From NCBI GenBank assembly GCA_964643075.1, contig CAZXQO010000012.1, positions 1-64,000 of the forward strand: a DNA stretch of 64,000 nt, read 5' to 3'. The notes under the pieces are model-generated. The model worked only from the letters and a program-made list of their open reading frames with translations. It ran no database searches and was not told the origin of the DNA. The first letter of the stretch is position 1. Each line of letters opens with the position of its first letter. The DNA comes from Desulfocucumis sp964643075 (lineage in GTDB: Bacteria > Bacillota > Desulfotomaculia > Desulfotomaculales > Desulfocucumaceae). Shown here in pieces: positions 48,157 through 57,085 of this stretch. A program made the position numbers and the translations under genes.

Positions 48157-48900
48157 TCACTTGATCATCATCAGGGAGGCCATTCTCCCGCAGGCGCCGG
48201 TCTGACCGCGGTAGGAGAAAAACAACTCCTGGTTGCAACTTGTACACAGCCCCGTCACCACTATATTATCTTCCCTGAGTCCAGCCTCAACCAGCGCAAT
48301 CCGGTTAGCCAGCCACAGATTCAGCCGCCACCGTCCCGGAGCTGTCTGCTTTACTAACTCCGGTCGACCGGCGAAGCTCTCTTCTACCCGTTCCAGTACC
48401 GGGGCGTCTACTTCGTAGCAGCAAGGGCCAATGGAAGGGCACACCACCGCCAGGCAATCCCCGGGGACCGTGCCGTAATAGCATGACATGGACTGCACCG
48501 TCTTTGCGGCTATACGCCCCACGGTCCCTTTCCAGCCGGCATGGGCCAGGCCTATTGCCCGGCGCACCGGATCTAGCAGCATCACCGGCACACAGTCAGC
48601 GTAAAAACTGGAAAGCAGCAACCCTTTCTCCATCGTAATCAGCCCATCGGTTGCGGGGATGGCGTCTTCCATGGAAAGGGAGCCCCTGCCCCGGTGGCCG
48701 CCGCTTACCCTGAATATGGTAGTGCCGTGCACCTGCTGCCCGGCTACCAGGTCCTCCGGGCCCGCTCCCAGGGCGCCGCACGCCTGCCTGCGGTTTTCAG
48801 CCACAGCGGCAGGGTCGTCACCCACATGAAAGGCCATATTTAGGGATTGGAAAGGGCCGGTGCTCACACCTCCAGTTCTGGTTGTAAAGGCATGTTCCAC
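48157..48900 (-). CDS. pgeF: PgeF/YlmD family (multicopper-oxidase-like, LACC1-type) protein
   Basis: 247 residues of the YlmD/YfiH/LACC1 family: EHAFTTRTGGVSTGPFQSLN start, GQQVHGTTIFRV with metal-binding His, FYADCVPVMLLDPVRRAIGLAHAGWKGTV, and FFSYRGQTGACGRMASLMMI end. The family has purine nucleoside phosphorylase, deaminase or peptidoglycan-editing activities. Homologous N-terminal sequence (LYRIVENEGIKYLIFQIF) continues in frame up to about 48975 without ATG, GTG or TTG, so the true start may be a rare codon such as CTG at 48975. It is the first gene of the ylm-type set here. Confidence 0.9.
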   Translation of the reverse strand: MEHAFTTRTGGVSTGPFQSLNMAFHVGDDPAAVAENRRQACGALGAGPEDLVAGQQVHGTTIFRVSGGHRGRGSLSMEDAIPATDGLITMEKGLLLSSFYADCVPVMLLDPVRRAIGLAHAGWKGTVGRIAAKTVQSMSCYYGTVPGDCLAVVCPSIGPCCYEVDAPVLERVEESFAGRPELVKQTAPGRWRLNLWLANRIALVEAGLREDNIVVTGLCTSCNQELFFSYRGQTGACGRMASLMMIK

Positions 48901-49003
48901 CAGGCCGGTATTGGTGAATATTTGAAAAATCAGATATTTTATTCCTTCATTTTCTACTATTCTGTACAGGGACAGAACAATCCCACCCTTTCCTGCAAGG
49001 GCA

Positions 49004-50566
49004 TCAGCTTGCCTTTTTCTTGATCTTTTCGATCAACCCATCCAGATTGTTCAACTGGTTCAATATCTCGGAGTAATTGCCATCTCCGGCGCCGCCGGCC
49101 AGCAGTGACTGCAATTTTGATGAAACCAGGGCGTGGGCGTTAAGCACATCTTCCTGGCTATAAACCACGCCGGGGGTAAGGTCAACAGCATCCCGCCACT
49201 GCGGCACCGTTACCGTTAGACCCAGCCGTTCCTCGATCAGCCCGGAGAGAGCAGTGGCCGCCTCGGGCTCCCCGTGCACCAGATAGACCCTTTTGGGCGG
49301 CTGCGAGAATTTCTCCAGCCAACGCAACAGTCCGTTTTGATCCGCATGGGCGGAAAAACCTTCTATACTTCTAATATCCGCCTTGATGGCTATCTCTTCG
49401 CCGTGTATGCGAACCTTTTTAGCACCCTCCATAATAAGCCTGCCCTTGGTTCCCTCAGCCTGGTAACCCACAAACAGCACAGTGGATTCCCGGCGCCACA
49501 GATTGTGTTTCAAATGGTGCTTAATCCGTCCGGCATCGCACATGCCGCTGGCGGACAGTATTACCGCCCCGCCCCTGATATTGTTCAGAGCGACGGAATC
49601 CTCGACGGTTTGAGAAAAGACCAGTCCCGGCATGGCCAGGGGATCCTTGCCCCGCTTGATTAGTTCCCTGGTTTCCCCGTCAAAACATTCCGGGTGCTTT
49701 TTAAAAACCTGGGTGGCCGCAATGGCCATGGGACTATCTATATAAACCTGCATGGGCGGAAACTTCTTTTCCGACATCAATAAATTCATATCGTAGAGCA
49801 AATCCTGGGTGCGCTCCACGGCAAAGGCGGGAATTACCAGGTTGCCGCCCTTCTTATAGGTTTCCCATAATATTTCATGCAGCAATTCCAGCCGGTTGCC
49901 GGCATCCTTGTGCACCCTGGAGCCGTACGTTGATTCCATGATCACGTAATCAGCCTCCGCTACCTCCGTAGGGTCGTTGATAAAAGGTTTATCTTCCTTA
50001 CCAAGGTCGCCGCTAAACACCAACTTTGTCTGCTCGCCGCCTTCCCGCACCCATATCTCTACCATGGCTGAGCCCAGTATATGGCCGGCATCAAGGAAGC
50101 GTACCCTGATATTGTCATTCAGAGAAATCGTCTGGTTATAATTTATCTTTTCAAAATAACGCAAACTATCCCTGGCTTCATCGGCGGTGTAAATGGGGGT
50201 AATGAGTTGTTTGCCGGACCGGCTATTTTTGCGGTTTAACCTCTCCACTTCCATCTCCTGAATATAACCACTGTCCGGCAGCATAACTTCACACAGATCC
50301 GCAGTGGCCCCGGTGGTAAATATTTTACCCCTGAAGCCCTGTTTTACAAGCTTCGGAATAGCGCCGCTGTGATCAATGTGGGCGTGGGTCAGAAGCACAA
50401 AATCCAACCCCGTGGGATCAAAGGGAAAGGGTTGGTAATTTCGCTCCCGCAGAACTCTGGAACCCTGAAACATGCCGCAATCCACAAGGATCCTGGTAGC
50501 GCCCGTTTCTATCAAATGGCAGGAACCGGTAACCGTACCTGCAGCACCATAAAATTTCAATCTCAT
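49004..50566 (-). CDS. Metallo-beta-lactamase/beta-CASP RNA-processing-type nuclease
   Basis: 520 residues. The MBL core has TGSCHLIE, metal site THAHIDHSGAIP, DAGHILGSAMVEI and FSGDLGK. The beta-CASP insert has FAVERTQDLLYDMNLLM and ASGMCDAGRIKHHLKHNLWR, and the RMMBL end has FSAHADQNGLLRWL and VYLVHGEPEAATAL. Relatives include RNase J-like and CPSF73/YSH1-like enzymes acting on RNA. GGGGGAG lies before the ATG at 50566. It ends 103 bp before the pgeF gene starts. Confidence 0.93.
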   Translation of the reverse strand: MRLKFYGAAGTVTGSCHLIETGATRILVDCGMFQGSRVLRERNYQPFPFDPTGLDFVLLTHAHIDHSGAIPKLVKQGFRGKIFTTGATADLCEVMLPDSGYIQEMEVERLNRKNSRSGKQLITPIYTADEARDSLRYFEKINYNQTISLNDNIRVRFLDAGHILGSAMVEIWVREGGEQTKLVFSGDLGKEDKPFINDPTEVAEADYVIMESTYGSRVHKDAGNRLELLHEILWETYKKGGNLVIPAFAVERTQDLLYDMNLLMSEKKFPPMQVYIDSPMAIAATQVFKKHPECFDGETRELIKRGKDPLAMPGLVFSQTVEDSVALNNIRGGAVILSASGMCDAGRIKHHLKHNLWRRESTVLFVGYQAEGTKGRLIMEGAKKVRIHGEEIAIKADIRSIEGFSAHADQNGLLRWLEKFSQPPKRVYLVHGEPEAATALSGLIEERLGLTVTVPQWRDAVDLTPGVVYSQEDVLNAHALVSSKLQSLLAGGAGDGNYSEILNQLNNLDGLIEKIKKKAS

Positions 50567-50680
50567 TAATGCTCCCCCGTTCGGCTATTTTCGATAAATA
50601 ATGTATTAATTCCCCCCCACTGCCGTTAATCCCTGCCGCCAAGAAACTTTAGATGTTAACTTTTTTAACATGGCCATGGC

Positions 50681-50709
50681 TTGACACCACCAGGCCTTAC
50701 GATTAATCT
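50681..50709 (+). promoter_or_regulatory. Sigma-A promoter of the fmdB-like gene
   Basis: TTGACA (50681-50686), a 17-bp spacer, TAATCT (50704-50709), about 70 bp upstream of the ATG at 50778. Confidence 0.7.
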
Positions 50710-50777
50710 AATAAGTATAAATAGCCAATGGGCTTATCAGTATTCTTATACAAGCATAAGCAAAAGGAGGTAATCTA

Positions 50778-51017
50778 ATGCCTATTTACGAATTCCGCTG
50801 CAGCTCCTGCGAGCGCAGATTTGAAAAATTATGCCAGCTGGGGGAAACAGGGGAAAAACTTACCTGCCCCGAATGCGGCGCTCCCAAACCGGAGAGGGTT
50901 ATGAGCGGATTTGCCCCCAAAAGCGTCGGCAAAAACGGCCTGTCCACCCCTATGGGGGGAAGCGGCGGCGGATGCAGCGGATGCAGTTCGAACAGCTGCA
51001 GCACCTGCGGCCATTAA
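50778..51017 (+). CDS. FmdB-family zinc-ribbon protein
   Basis: 79 residues. The N-terminal FmdB zinc ribbon is MPIYEFRCSSCERRFEKLCQ, then CPECGAPKPERVMSGFAP. The C-terminal tail is rich in Gly, Ser and Cys (GGGCSGCSSNSCSTCGH), which may hold a second metal site. FmdB proteins are putative regulators; their mechanism is not established. AAAAGGAGG lies at 8 nt before the ATG. Confidence 0.93.
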   Translation: MPIYEFRCSSCERRFEKLCQLGETGEKLTCPECGAPKPERVMSGFAPKSVGKNGLSTPMGGSGGGCSGCSSNSCSTCGH

Positions 51018-51049
51018 TACTTAACCCCTGCACAGGTATACTGAGGAAA

Positions 51050-51163
51050 GGGGACACACCTCTAAAAAGGTCAGGGGACACACCTCCATTTGGAGCCCGA
51101 CTATAGGGCCGGAGGAATGTCCCCAACTTATGCCTAGCTCCTGGGTCGGAGGAATGTCCCCAA
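51050..51163. repeat. Dispersed repeat GGGGACACACCTC family, copies B
   Basis: A nested cluster: GGGGACACACCTC at 51050, a full 55-bp copy at 51074-51128 nearly identical to 39345-39399, and a partial GGTCGGAGGAATGTCCCC copy at 51144-51161. It fills the gap after the fmdB-like gene. Confidence 0.8.
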
Positions 51164-51164
51164 T

Positions 51165-51205
51165 AAAAAACACCTGCTCCGGTCTAAAACCGGGCAGGTG
51201 TTTTT
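51165..51205. terminator. Bidirectional terminator
   Basis: Long stem AAAAAACACCTGC/GCAGGTGTTTTT with inner CCGGT/ACCGG pairing. It serves the plus-strand fmdB-like gene and the minus-strand LysM gene (stop 51210). Confidence 0.9.
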
Positions 51206-51209
51206 GGTA

Positions 51210-52361
51210 TCAGGCTAAGCACTCCAAGAAAACGTCATCCACAGCAACTCCATTGTTATTGTTGGCCCGGGGAGTGAACCTGAATCTTACCCGGGCGGTG
51301 CGGGTTCCAACGGGCACCCTGCCCGTAGTAAAGGAAAACTGGTTAAACCTGTCGTTGGGAATGAAGTTTTCATCATAATCGGGGTCGGACTGGCCAATGG
51401 CATTACCGCTCCCATCGAAATAAACCACGCTGGTTCTGAGACTGAAATTCCCCTGGTCGGATCTTCCGGCTTCCCTTCCCCAGAAGGTCAGCCGGTATAT
51501 CCTCTGAGGCAATATGGATACCTCCTGGTACAATTCGGCAGCTCGTGCGGGACTGTTTCCCAACAAGGCAGCAAAACTACCGCTATGTCTTACGGTGGTC
51601 TGGATTATATTGGCGCCAGACCAGTTTCTGGGAGAGGTGGAAGTGTTCCAGAATTCAAAACCAGGATTTCTTAATAGGTTTACCCCGGCCTGGCAGGTGC
51701 CCGGGGACGGTGTGGTGGTTACCGGTGGCGCCGTTGTGGTTGTCCCGGCGCTGATACGAATAGCTACCGATACAGAATTGTTCCTCAGTTCCCTGGCTAC
51801 ATTGAATCCCCGCAGAGTAAGACGCTGTGGAATCACCTGGTTGCCCTGATTGTTTCTCTGATTCCAGTCAAAGCGAAAGTTCTGTGACTGACCGGGCGCC
51901 AGCACCACAGTTTCGCTAGCCTGGGTAAAAACCCTGCCCGCCGAATAGTTCCATATTACCCGCCCATTCTCGTTCACCGCCTCAAATTCGAACCTCTGGC
52001 CGGTAGGATAAAAAAGGCGGATTGTTCTCCCCGAAACATTAATTTTGTTCAGAAAAATGGAAACCCTTTCACCCTGCCGGTAAACTTCCCTGAGAGTGCC
52101 AAAGACATACAAAATACCGTCAAATAACCTGCTGACAAAAGGATCCGCCTCCGCGATTCCCCCGGTGAAGGCACCTTCACCTCCATTTGACAGTGTTCCA
52201 TTAGCCATATCTTCATAATCTATTACTAGAACCTGCCCCATATCAATCCGGTTGGGGTTGGCAAGATTATTTATTTTCATCAGGTGACCCACCGTCGTAT
52301 TATAACGTGCCGCGATGCCGGCAAGGGTATCTCCGCTTTGGACCGTATAGGTAGTAACCAC
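51210..52361 (-). CDS. LysM protein with BsuPI-like and carbohydrate-binding-like domains
   Basis: About 383 residues. An N-terminal LysM (YTVQSGDTLAGIAARYNTTV, then MGQVLVI) lacks a signal peptide. From about 90 to 205 comes a BsuPI/intracellular proteinase-inhibitor-like beta domain (IRLFYPTGQRFEFEAVNENG; FDWNQRNNQGNQV). A Thr/Pro linker and a C-terminal jelly-roll module (NLLRNPGFEFWNTSTSPRNW) follow. Signal-less LysM proteins of sporeformers often belong to the spore coat or cortex; that is inference. GTG at 52361 is at 10 nt from GGAGGT; a TTG at 52370 is too close. Confidence 0.83.
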   Translation of the reverse strand: MVTTYTVQSGDTLAGIAARYNTTVGHLMKINNLANPNRIDMGQVLVIDYEDMANGTLSNGGEGAFTGGIAEADPFVSRLFDGILYVFGTLREVYRQGERVSIFLNKINVSGRTIRLFYPTGQRFEFEAVNENGRVIWNYSAGRVFTQASETVVLAPGQSQNFRFDWNQRNNQGNQVIPQRLTLRGFNVARELRNNSVSVAIRISAGTTTTAPPVTTTPSPGTCQAGVNLLRNPGFEFWNTSTSPRNWSGANIIQTTVRHSGSFAALLGNSPARAAELYQEVSILPQRIYRLTFWGREAGRSDQGNFSLRTSVVYFDGSGNAIGQSDPDYDENFIPNDRFNQFSFTTGRVPVGTRTARVRFRFTPRANNNNGVAVDDVFLECLA

Positions 52362-52511
52362 TTTGAGCAAGACCTCCCTCGCAGTTTAAAAAGTACTTAT
52401 AACATACTATGCTACGTCTGGGAGGTGGGTTACAGAACTGCATGAAATACCTGGCTACTAATCAAAAAATGGGAAAAATAAAGGGGGCATGCGCTCCCTT
52501 GGGCCATCCGG

Positions 52512-53021
52512 TTAACCCCAGTAGGAGGTCACCAGAACGGCAGATTCTAATGACATCTTAACATCTATGATGCGCTGGTTGGCAGAACCCCTAAACGGAA
52601 GCTTCAAATCCTTCAATTCTTCCACGAAGGGACCATCTACCAGATAATCCGCAACTTCCAGCAATTCCCCGAAACGCCTGTAGTCATCCGTATGTTCCAG
52701 CAGATATTCCCAGGTGTAACCCGTATAGCAGATTATGTCCTTACCCATCGCCCGTACCTGCCTGGCCAGCCTGGCCAGGGGCACAGCCTGCTCAAAAGGC
52801 TCCCCACCTGAAAAAGTGACGCCTTTGAGCAGTGGATTGGCGGCTACCTGCCTGAACAAATCGTCAATATTCACCATTCTGCCCTCACCGGGCATCCAGG
52901 TGTGGGGGTTGTGGCAGCCCTTGCAGCGGTGCGGGCAGCCCTGGGTAAAAACTACGAAGCGAATCCCCGGGCCGTCCACCACGCTTTCCGCAATCGTACC
53001 GGCTATTTCCACAAAATCCAT
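52512..53021 (-). CDS. nrdG: Anaerobic ribonucleotide reductase activating protein NrdG
   Basis: 169 residues, a compact radical-SAM protein. The cluster motif is CPHRCKGC (CxxxCxxC) near 30-37, followed by the NPHTW segment and KGVTFSGGEPFEQAVPL. It generates the glycyl radical on NrdD using S-adenosylmethionine and a 4Fe-4S cluster. It lies 80 bp downstream of nrdD on the same strand, separated by a strong hairpin. Confidence 0.96.
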   Translation of the reverse strand: MDFVEIAGTIAESVVDGPGIRFVVFTQGCPHRCKGCHNPHTWMPGEGRMVNIDDLFRQVAANPLLKGVTFSGGEPFEQAVPLARLARQVRAMGKDIICYTGYTWEYLLEHTDDYRRFGELLEVADYLVDGPFVEELKDLKLPFRGSANQRIIDVKMSLESAVLVTSYWG

Positions 53022-53041
53022 ACTATCACATCCAATTATTT

Positions 53042-53087
53042 AACAGCCCTGCCCCTCAAAACCGCAACTCTGTAGAGCAGGGCTGTT
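53042..53087 (-). terminator. Hairpin between nrdD and nrdG
   Basis: Stem AACAGCCCTGC/GCAGGGCTGTT around a 24-nt loop. On the minus strand it lacks a long T run, so it may attenuate or protect the mRNA rather than fully terminate before nrdG. Confidence 0.6.
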
Positions 53088-53101
53088 GACAAATGAAAAG
53101 A

Positions 53102-56100
53102 TTATAAACCATGGGTTATCCGGTCATTCAATTCAGACACCTTGCTGTCGTTAAAGCGGTCCACAGTGCTGAGGTAGCCGGTTATCCGCCTTACCCTGCT
53201 GATGGCCGTGGAGCCACAGGAGGGACAGCCGTCCTGGTTGATTACCCCCACCATGCTGCAGGATGTACAGAAGTCCACAGGGAAATTAACCGCAGCATAG
53301 CCCATATCGCTGGCAGCCATATGCCGTACGATGGCCTCCATGGCCTCGGTGTTGTTTAGTGGCGGGGCCGCCATCTCCACGTAACTTATGTGCCCGGCGT
53401 TGCAGTATTTGTGATAGGGGCCTTCCAGGCTTATTTTATTAAAGGAATTGATTATATAGTCAACCGGTACATGGAAAGAATTGGTGTAATAGTCCTTGTT
53501 GGTTACCCCCGGAATAATGCCAAATTCCTTCCGGTCCAGCTTCACAAAGCGGCCGCTCAGTCCCTCTGCCGGGGTGGCCAGCAGGGTGTAATTGAGATTA
53601 TACTCCTCGCATGCCTCATCAATCTTTTTACGCAAAAAGGCTATTATTTCCTGCCCCAGAGCCTGAGATTCCTCGCTCTGGCCGTGGTGCCTGCCCGTCA
53701 GGGCGGTAAGGGCCTCGGCCAGCCCAATAAAGCCTACCGTAAGGGTGCCATGGACGATTACATCCTCAATGGGGTCATCGGGTTTGAGTTTTTCTGAACC
53801 CATATAGAGTCCCTGCCCCATTACGAAGGGCATATCCTTGACCTTTAACTTGCCCTGCACCTTGAAGCGGTGGTAGAGCTGGCGTATGGTCAGATCCGTG
53901 GTATCGGAAAGCCTTCGGTAAAAATCATCCAGGTTGCGCTCGGCTTTTATCCCTAGCCGGGGCAGGTTGATGGTGGTGAAGGAAAGGTTGCCCCGCCCGT
54001 CGGTGACCACCGGGCCCCGGCGGTTGGCCATCACCCTGCTGCGGCAGCCCATGTATGCCACCTGATCGCCGTATTCGGCGTTAAAGCTGGAATCCATAAA
54101 GCTGAAGGTTGGATTAAGCCGCTTGGCAGCCACCTTTACGGCCAGTTGAAGCAAATCGTAATTGGGATCGCCGGGGTCCAGATTGACCCCCTTTTTGACC
54201 TTGAAAATAATGTTGGGGAAAATGGGGTTTTCCCCCCTGCCCAACCCGGCATCATAAGCCAGCAGCAGGTTGCGCACCACACTGCGGGCAGCCTCAGAGG
54301 TCTCTGTGCCGACATTTATAGAAGAAAAAGGGACCTGGGCCCCAGCCCTGCTATGCATAGAATTAAGGTTGTATATGAGAGCCTCCATGGCCTGGAACAC
54401 TTCGTTTTCGTCTGCATTCTCCACAAAAGGCGCCATATCCCGGTCGAAAAAGGCGAAGGACTGTCCGCCGTGCATGTCGTTCTGGGAACTCTGAAGTATT
54501 ATGGCAGCTAACGCCGTGGCCGAATAGGCGCGTTTGGGAGGCCTGATGTGGCCGTGGCCGGTATTGAATCCCTCGGTCAACAATCGTCCCAAAGGAATCT
54601 GAACACAGTTATGAACGACATAATCATTTACAGTAAACCAGTGTTCGGCCGTTTCCAAGTCGAACACATAACGGTTATATCCAGTCACCTCATCGACTGC
54701 CACAACATCCTGGGGATCCAGCTTCCTTCCCGTAACAGCGAAAGCGTATGCAGAGGTTTGAGTAGTATTCTTTGCTGAAGAAACTATATTTAAGAAATTC
54801 TTCATACTTGTAGTATCCATAATGTTTACTACAAAGGTATCGTAATTTCTTGTCGTAACAATGTGTCCATTAACTGCTACGCCAGTACCCCTTGTTTCCC
54901 GGCGGTATAACGTGGCCTCCACTCCTACGCCTTGCAGGAGCAGCACCAGTTTCTTAGCAAGTTCTTCTGATACTGTACAATAAGTAATCCTTTTTTCACC
55001 GTAATGACCATCACCATCAAAAAGACCCTGCAGGAAATAAGCCTTTAATTCTTTGGGAGCATTAAAAACAAAGTCAGGTATATCGATGATGCTTGCATTT
55101 ACTTTTACGCCCAGCACATTCTGCAACAGAGCCGTATAGACTGAGCCGTTAAGCAATCTGCCCTTTTGCTTATTCTTTAGACTGCTTGTATACATAACTG
55201 TAGTCTGATCATTAAACAGGGTTCCCACACAGTGTTCGATATCCGCTTGAATATCCGGGTTCTCATTGATGATGGCGATGGAACGGCTTGATGTAGCAAC
55301 GTTAATATGTCCTTCCGCCAGAATATACCCTAACAATCTCATCAATTCCGGTGCGATGGGCAGGTAGGCAGGCAAGCTTTTAGCTCCCTTGGCCGTAGTT
55401 ACCGTCAGTTGCTGCTTAACCTCATAAGGAATGTAATATGTTTCAGCCAGCCTGGCATACTCGTCTCCACTTAGTAAATTTCCCCCCTTGGAGCTTTGCT
55501 TGGTGCCAACAGTTAATTTAAATTTAAAGTCGTCGTATTTATATCTTAACCAGTGAATTAATTTCTGCGCGTTTCTTATGGTTATTCCATGGGGGATTTT
55601 ATCCCGACGGGCAACAAATAAATCCAAAACGGGTAATTCCAAAGATTCTTCAAACTCCTGGCGACTAGTCAATAAGCGATCTCCACTGGCAATGTCCTTC
55701 ACTTGGACAAGAAATTCGTTACCGGCCCGCAACACAGGAACTTTATGCTCTCCTGTTAAATGCATAGGCAACCCTTTTCTGGTCTTAATCCGGTACAAAC
55801 ACTCACCCTCGCGCAGCTCTCTACGCATGACTTTATTTATTTTGGTCCAGCCGGTACGTCCGAGAATCTGATATCCATCCAGGTCCAGTACTTCCGCCCC
55901 TTCTATAAAATTAACGGCTTCACGATTACCTTCAACTAAGGAGTTGAAAAAATCAAATTTTACTCTTTTTACTTCACCCTGTCTGTCACGAATCAAAGTA
56001 TATTCAAAATCGGGCACACAGGTCAATGTTTTTCCGTAGAAGTCTAAATCATGTATGTGCATATCTCCCCGCAGGTGTGCCAGGGACATTTCCTCGGGAA

Positions 56101-56530
56101 TCAGCCTGGTCAGGTAGAATTTTTTGCTGGCCGCGCTGGCAATTTGCAGCATTTTGGCCGAGGGGGAATTGCTGATGTTGGCGTTTTCGCGGTTGGTCTC
56201 CTCCAGTATTTCTTCCACCGCATCCATAAGATCACCCTTGGCGTCCCGCATACGGGTACGTTTATCCCGGTAAAGAATGTAAGCCTTGGCGGTACGGGCA
56301 TGGCCGGCCTCGATCAGCACCTTTTCCACCACATCCTGCACTTCCTCGACTCCGAAAACGTTGCCGTTGTATAGCTTTTTCAGTGTTTTCAGTACTTCGA
56401 TGGTAAGTTCCATGGCCGTCTGCCGGTCTTCCCCGCCCACTGCCCGGGCAGCCTCAAAAATGGCATCGGTAATTTTGGATCCGTCGAAGGATACTTCGCG
56501 TCCGTCTCTCTTTTTGATAACCTTAAACAA
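53102..56530 (-). CDS. nrdD: Anaerobic ribonucleoside-triphosphate reductase NrdD with an intein
   Basis: 1142 residues encoded; about 671 remain after splicing, normal for NrdD. It has an N-terminal ATP-cone (KKRDGREVSFDGSKITDAIF), catalytic barrel with LDFYGKTLT|CVQIPLGRLL at the intein joint, C-terminal zinc site (CTSCSMVG, CPSCGS) and glycyl-radical loop RRITGYLST. It makes deoxynucleotides without oxygen. The intein spans residues 171-641 and inserts before a conserved active-site-region cysteine. The TTG start at 56530 follows GAGGAGG. It follows nrdR and precedes nrdG, behind a pair of NrdR boxes. Confidence 0.96.
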   Translation of the reverse strand: MFKVIKKRDGREVSFDGSKITDAIFEAARAVGGEDRQTAMELTIEVLKTLKKLYNGNVFGVEEVQDVVEKVLIEAGHARTAKAYILYRDKRTRMRDAKGDLMDAVEEILEETNRENANISNSPSAKMLQIASAASKKFYLTRLIPEEMSLAHLRGDMHIHDLDFYGKTLTCVPDFEYTLIRDRQGEVKRVKFDFFNSLVEGNREAVNFIEGAEVLDLDGYQILGRTGWTKINKVMRRELREGECLYRIKTRKGLPMHLTGEHKVPVLRAGNEFLVQVKDIASGDRLLTSRQEFEESLELPVLDLFVARRDKIPHGITIRNAQKLIHWLRYKYDDFKFKLTVGTKQSSKGGNLLSGDEYARLAETYYIPYEVKQQLTVTTAKGAKSLPAYLPIAPELMRLLGYILAEGHINVATSSRSIAIINENPDIQADIEHCVGTLFNDQTTVMYTSSLKNKQKGRLLNGSVYTALLQNVLGVKVNASIIDIPDFVFNAPKELKAYFLQGLFDGDGHYGEKRITYCTVSEELAKKLVLLLQGVGVEATLYRRETRGTGVAVNGHIVTTRNYDTFVVNIMDTTSMKNFLNIVSSAKNTTQTSAYAFAVTGRKLDPQDVVAVDEVTGYNRYVFDLETAEHWFTVNDYVVHNCVQIPLGRLLTEGFNTGHGHIRPPKRAYSATALAAIILQSSQNDMHGGQSFAFFDRDMAPFVENADENEVFQAMEALIYNLNSMHSRAGAQVPFSSINVGTETSEAARSVVRNLLLAYDAGLGRGENPIFPNIIFKVKKGVNLDPGDPNYDLLQLAVKVAAKRLNPTFSFMDSSFNAEYGDQVAYMGCRSRVMANRRGPVVTDGRGNLSFTTINLPRLGIKAERNLDDFYRRLSDTTDLTIRQLYHRFKVQGKLKVKDMPFVMGQGLYMGSEKLKPDDPIEDVIVHGTLTVGFIGLAEALTALTGRHHGQSEESQALGQEIIAFLRKKIDEACEEYNLNYTLLATPAEGLSGRFVKLDRKEFGIIPGVTNKDYYTNSFHVPVDYIINSFNKISLEGPYHKYCNAGHISYVEMAAPPLNNTEAMEAIVRHMAASDMGYAAVNFPVDFCTSCSMVGVINQDGCPSCGSTAISRVRRITGYLSTVDRFNDSKVSELNDRITHGL
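54608..56020 (-). mobile_element. Intein with LAGLIDADG homing endonuclease in nrdD
   Basis: 471 residues from Cys171 (CVPDFEYTLI) to the terminal VVHN, followed by Cys642 of the C-extein. Splicing blocks: N-terminal Cys, block B-like HLTGEHKVPV (TxxH), block F/G YVFDLETAEHWFTVNDYVVHN. Two dodecapeptide endonuclease motifs are visible, LLGYILAEGH and LQGLFDGDGH, so the endonuclease looks intact. The junction HN|C is canonical. It interrupts an essential enzyme but stays in frame, so splicing is required for NrdD activity. Confidence 0.92.
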
Positions 56531-56590
56531 GTGTAAGCCTCCTCGTTACTGTAATCTACTGGAGAAAAACCCACTTTCCCCAAAGCCAGG

Positions 56591-57064
56591 CTAATCTTCC
56601 TTTTCCCCGACCCCGACACCCATAAGCTTCTCTATTTCCCGCACAAAGCTGCGGGCATCGTGAAATTCCCGGTAGACCGAGGCAAAGCGAACATAAGCCA
56701 CCTCATCCAGGCCGCGCAGCAATTCCATAACCAACTCGCCTATATCCCTGCTGTCCACCTCGGTTTCAGTCGTTTCCCTCAACCGGCGCTCTATTTTGCT
56801 TGCCGCTGCGTCCATTTCATCCACGGATATGGGGCGTTTCTGGCAGGCTTTGGCGAAGCCCGACAAAAGCTTTTGCCGGTCAAACAGCTCCCGCCGCCCG
56901 TCCTTTTTAACCACCATCAGCGGAAGCTCGTCCAGCCGCTCATAGGTGGTAAACCTCCTGGAGCATTTGGCGCATTCCCTTCTGCGACGTATGGAACTCC
57001 CATCCCCCGCAGGCCTGGAATCCAGCACCTTCGTATCGCTAAACCCACAAAAAGGGCATTTCAC
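56591..57064 (-). CDS. nrdR: Transcriptional repressor NrdR
   Basis: 157 residues. The N-terminal zinc ribbon is CPFCGFSDTKVLDSR with CAKCSRRFTTYER. The ATP-cone follows (VVKKDGRRELFDRQKLLSGF AKAC). It senses ATP/dATP and represses ribonucleotide reductase genes through NrdR boxes. GTG at 57064 gives the canonical VKCPFCG start; upstream ATG at 57091 would add an atypical leader. It is the first gene of nrdR-nrdD-nrdG. Confidence 0.96.
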   Translation of the reverse strand: MKCPFCGFSDTKVLDSRPAGDGSSIRRRRECAKCSRRFTTYERLDELPLMVVKKDGRRELFDRQKLLSGFAKACQKRPISVDEMDAAASKIERRLRETTETEVDSRDIGELVMELLRGLDEVAYVRFASVYREFHDARSFVREIEKLMGVGVGEKED

Positions 57065-57085
57065 AAAAGCAGCACCCCTTAACAA

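Noticed and set aside
53102..56530. NrdD as a fusion of two enzymes because of its 1142 residues
   Set aside because: The extra 471 residues carry intein splicing and LAGLIDADG motifs, and removing them restores a normal NrdD.
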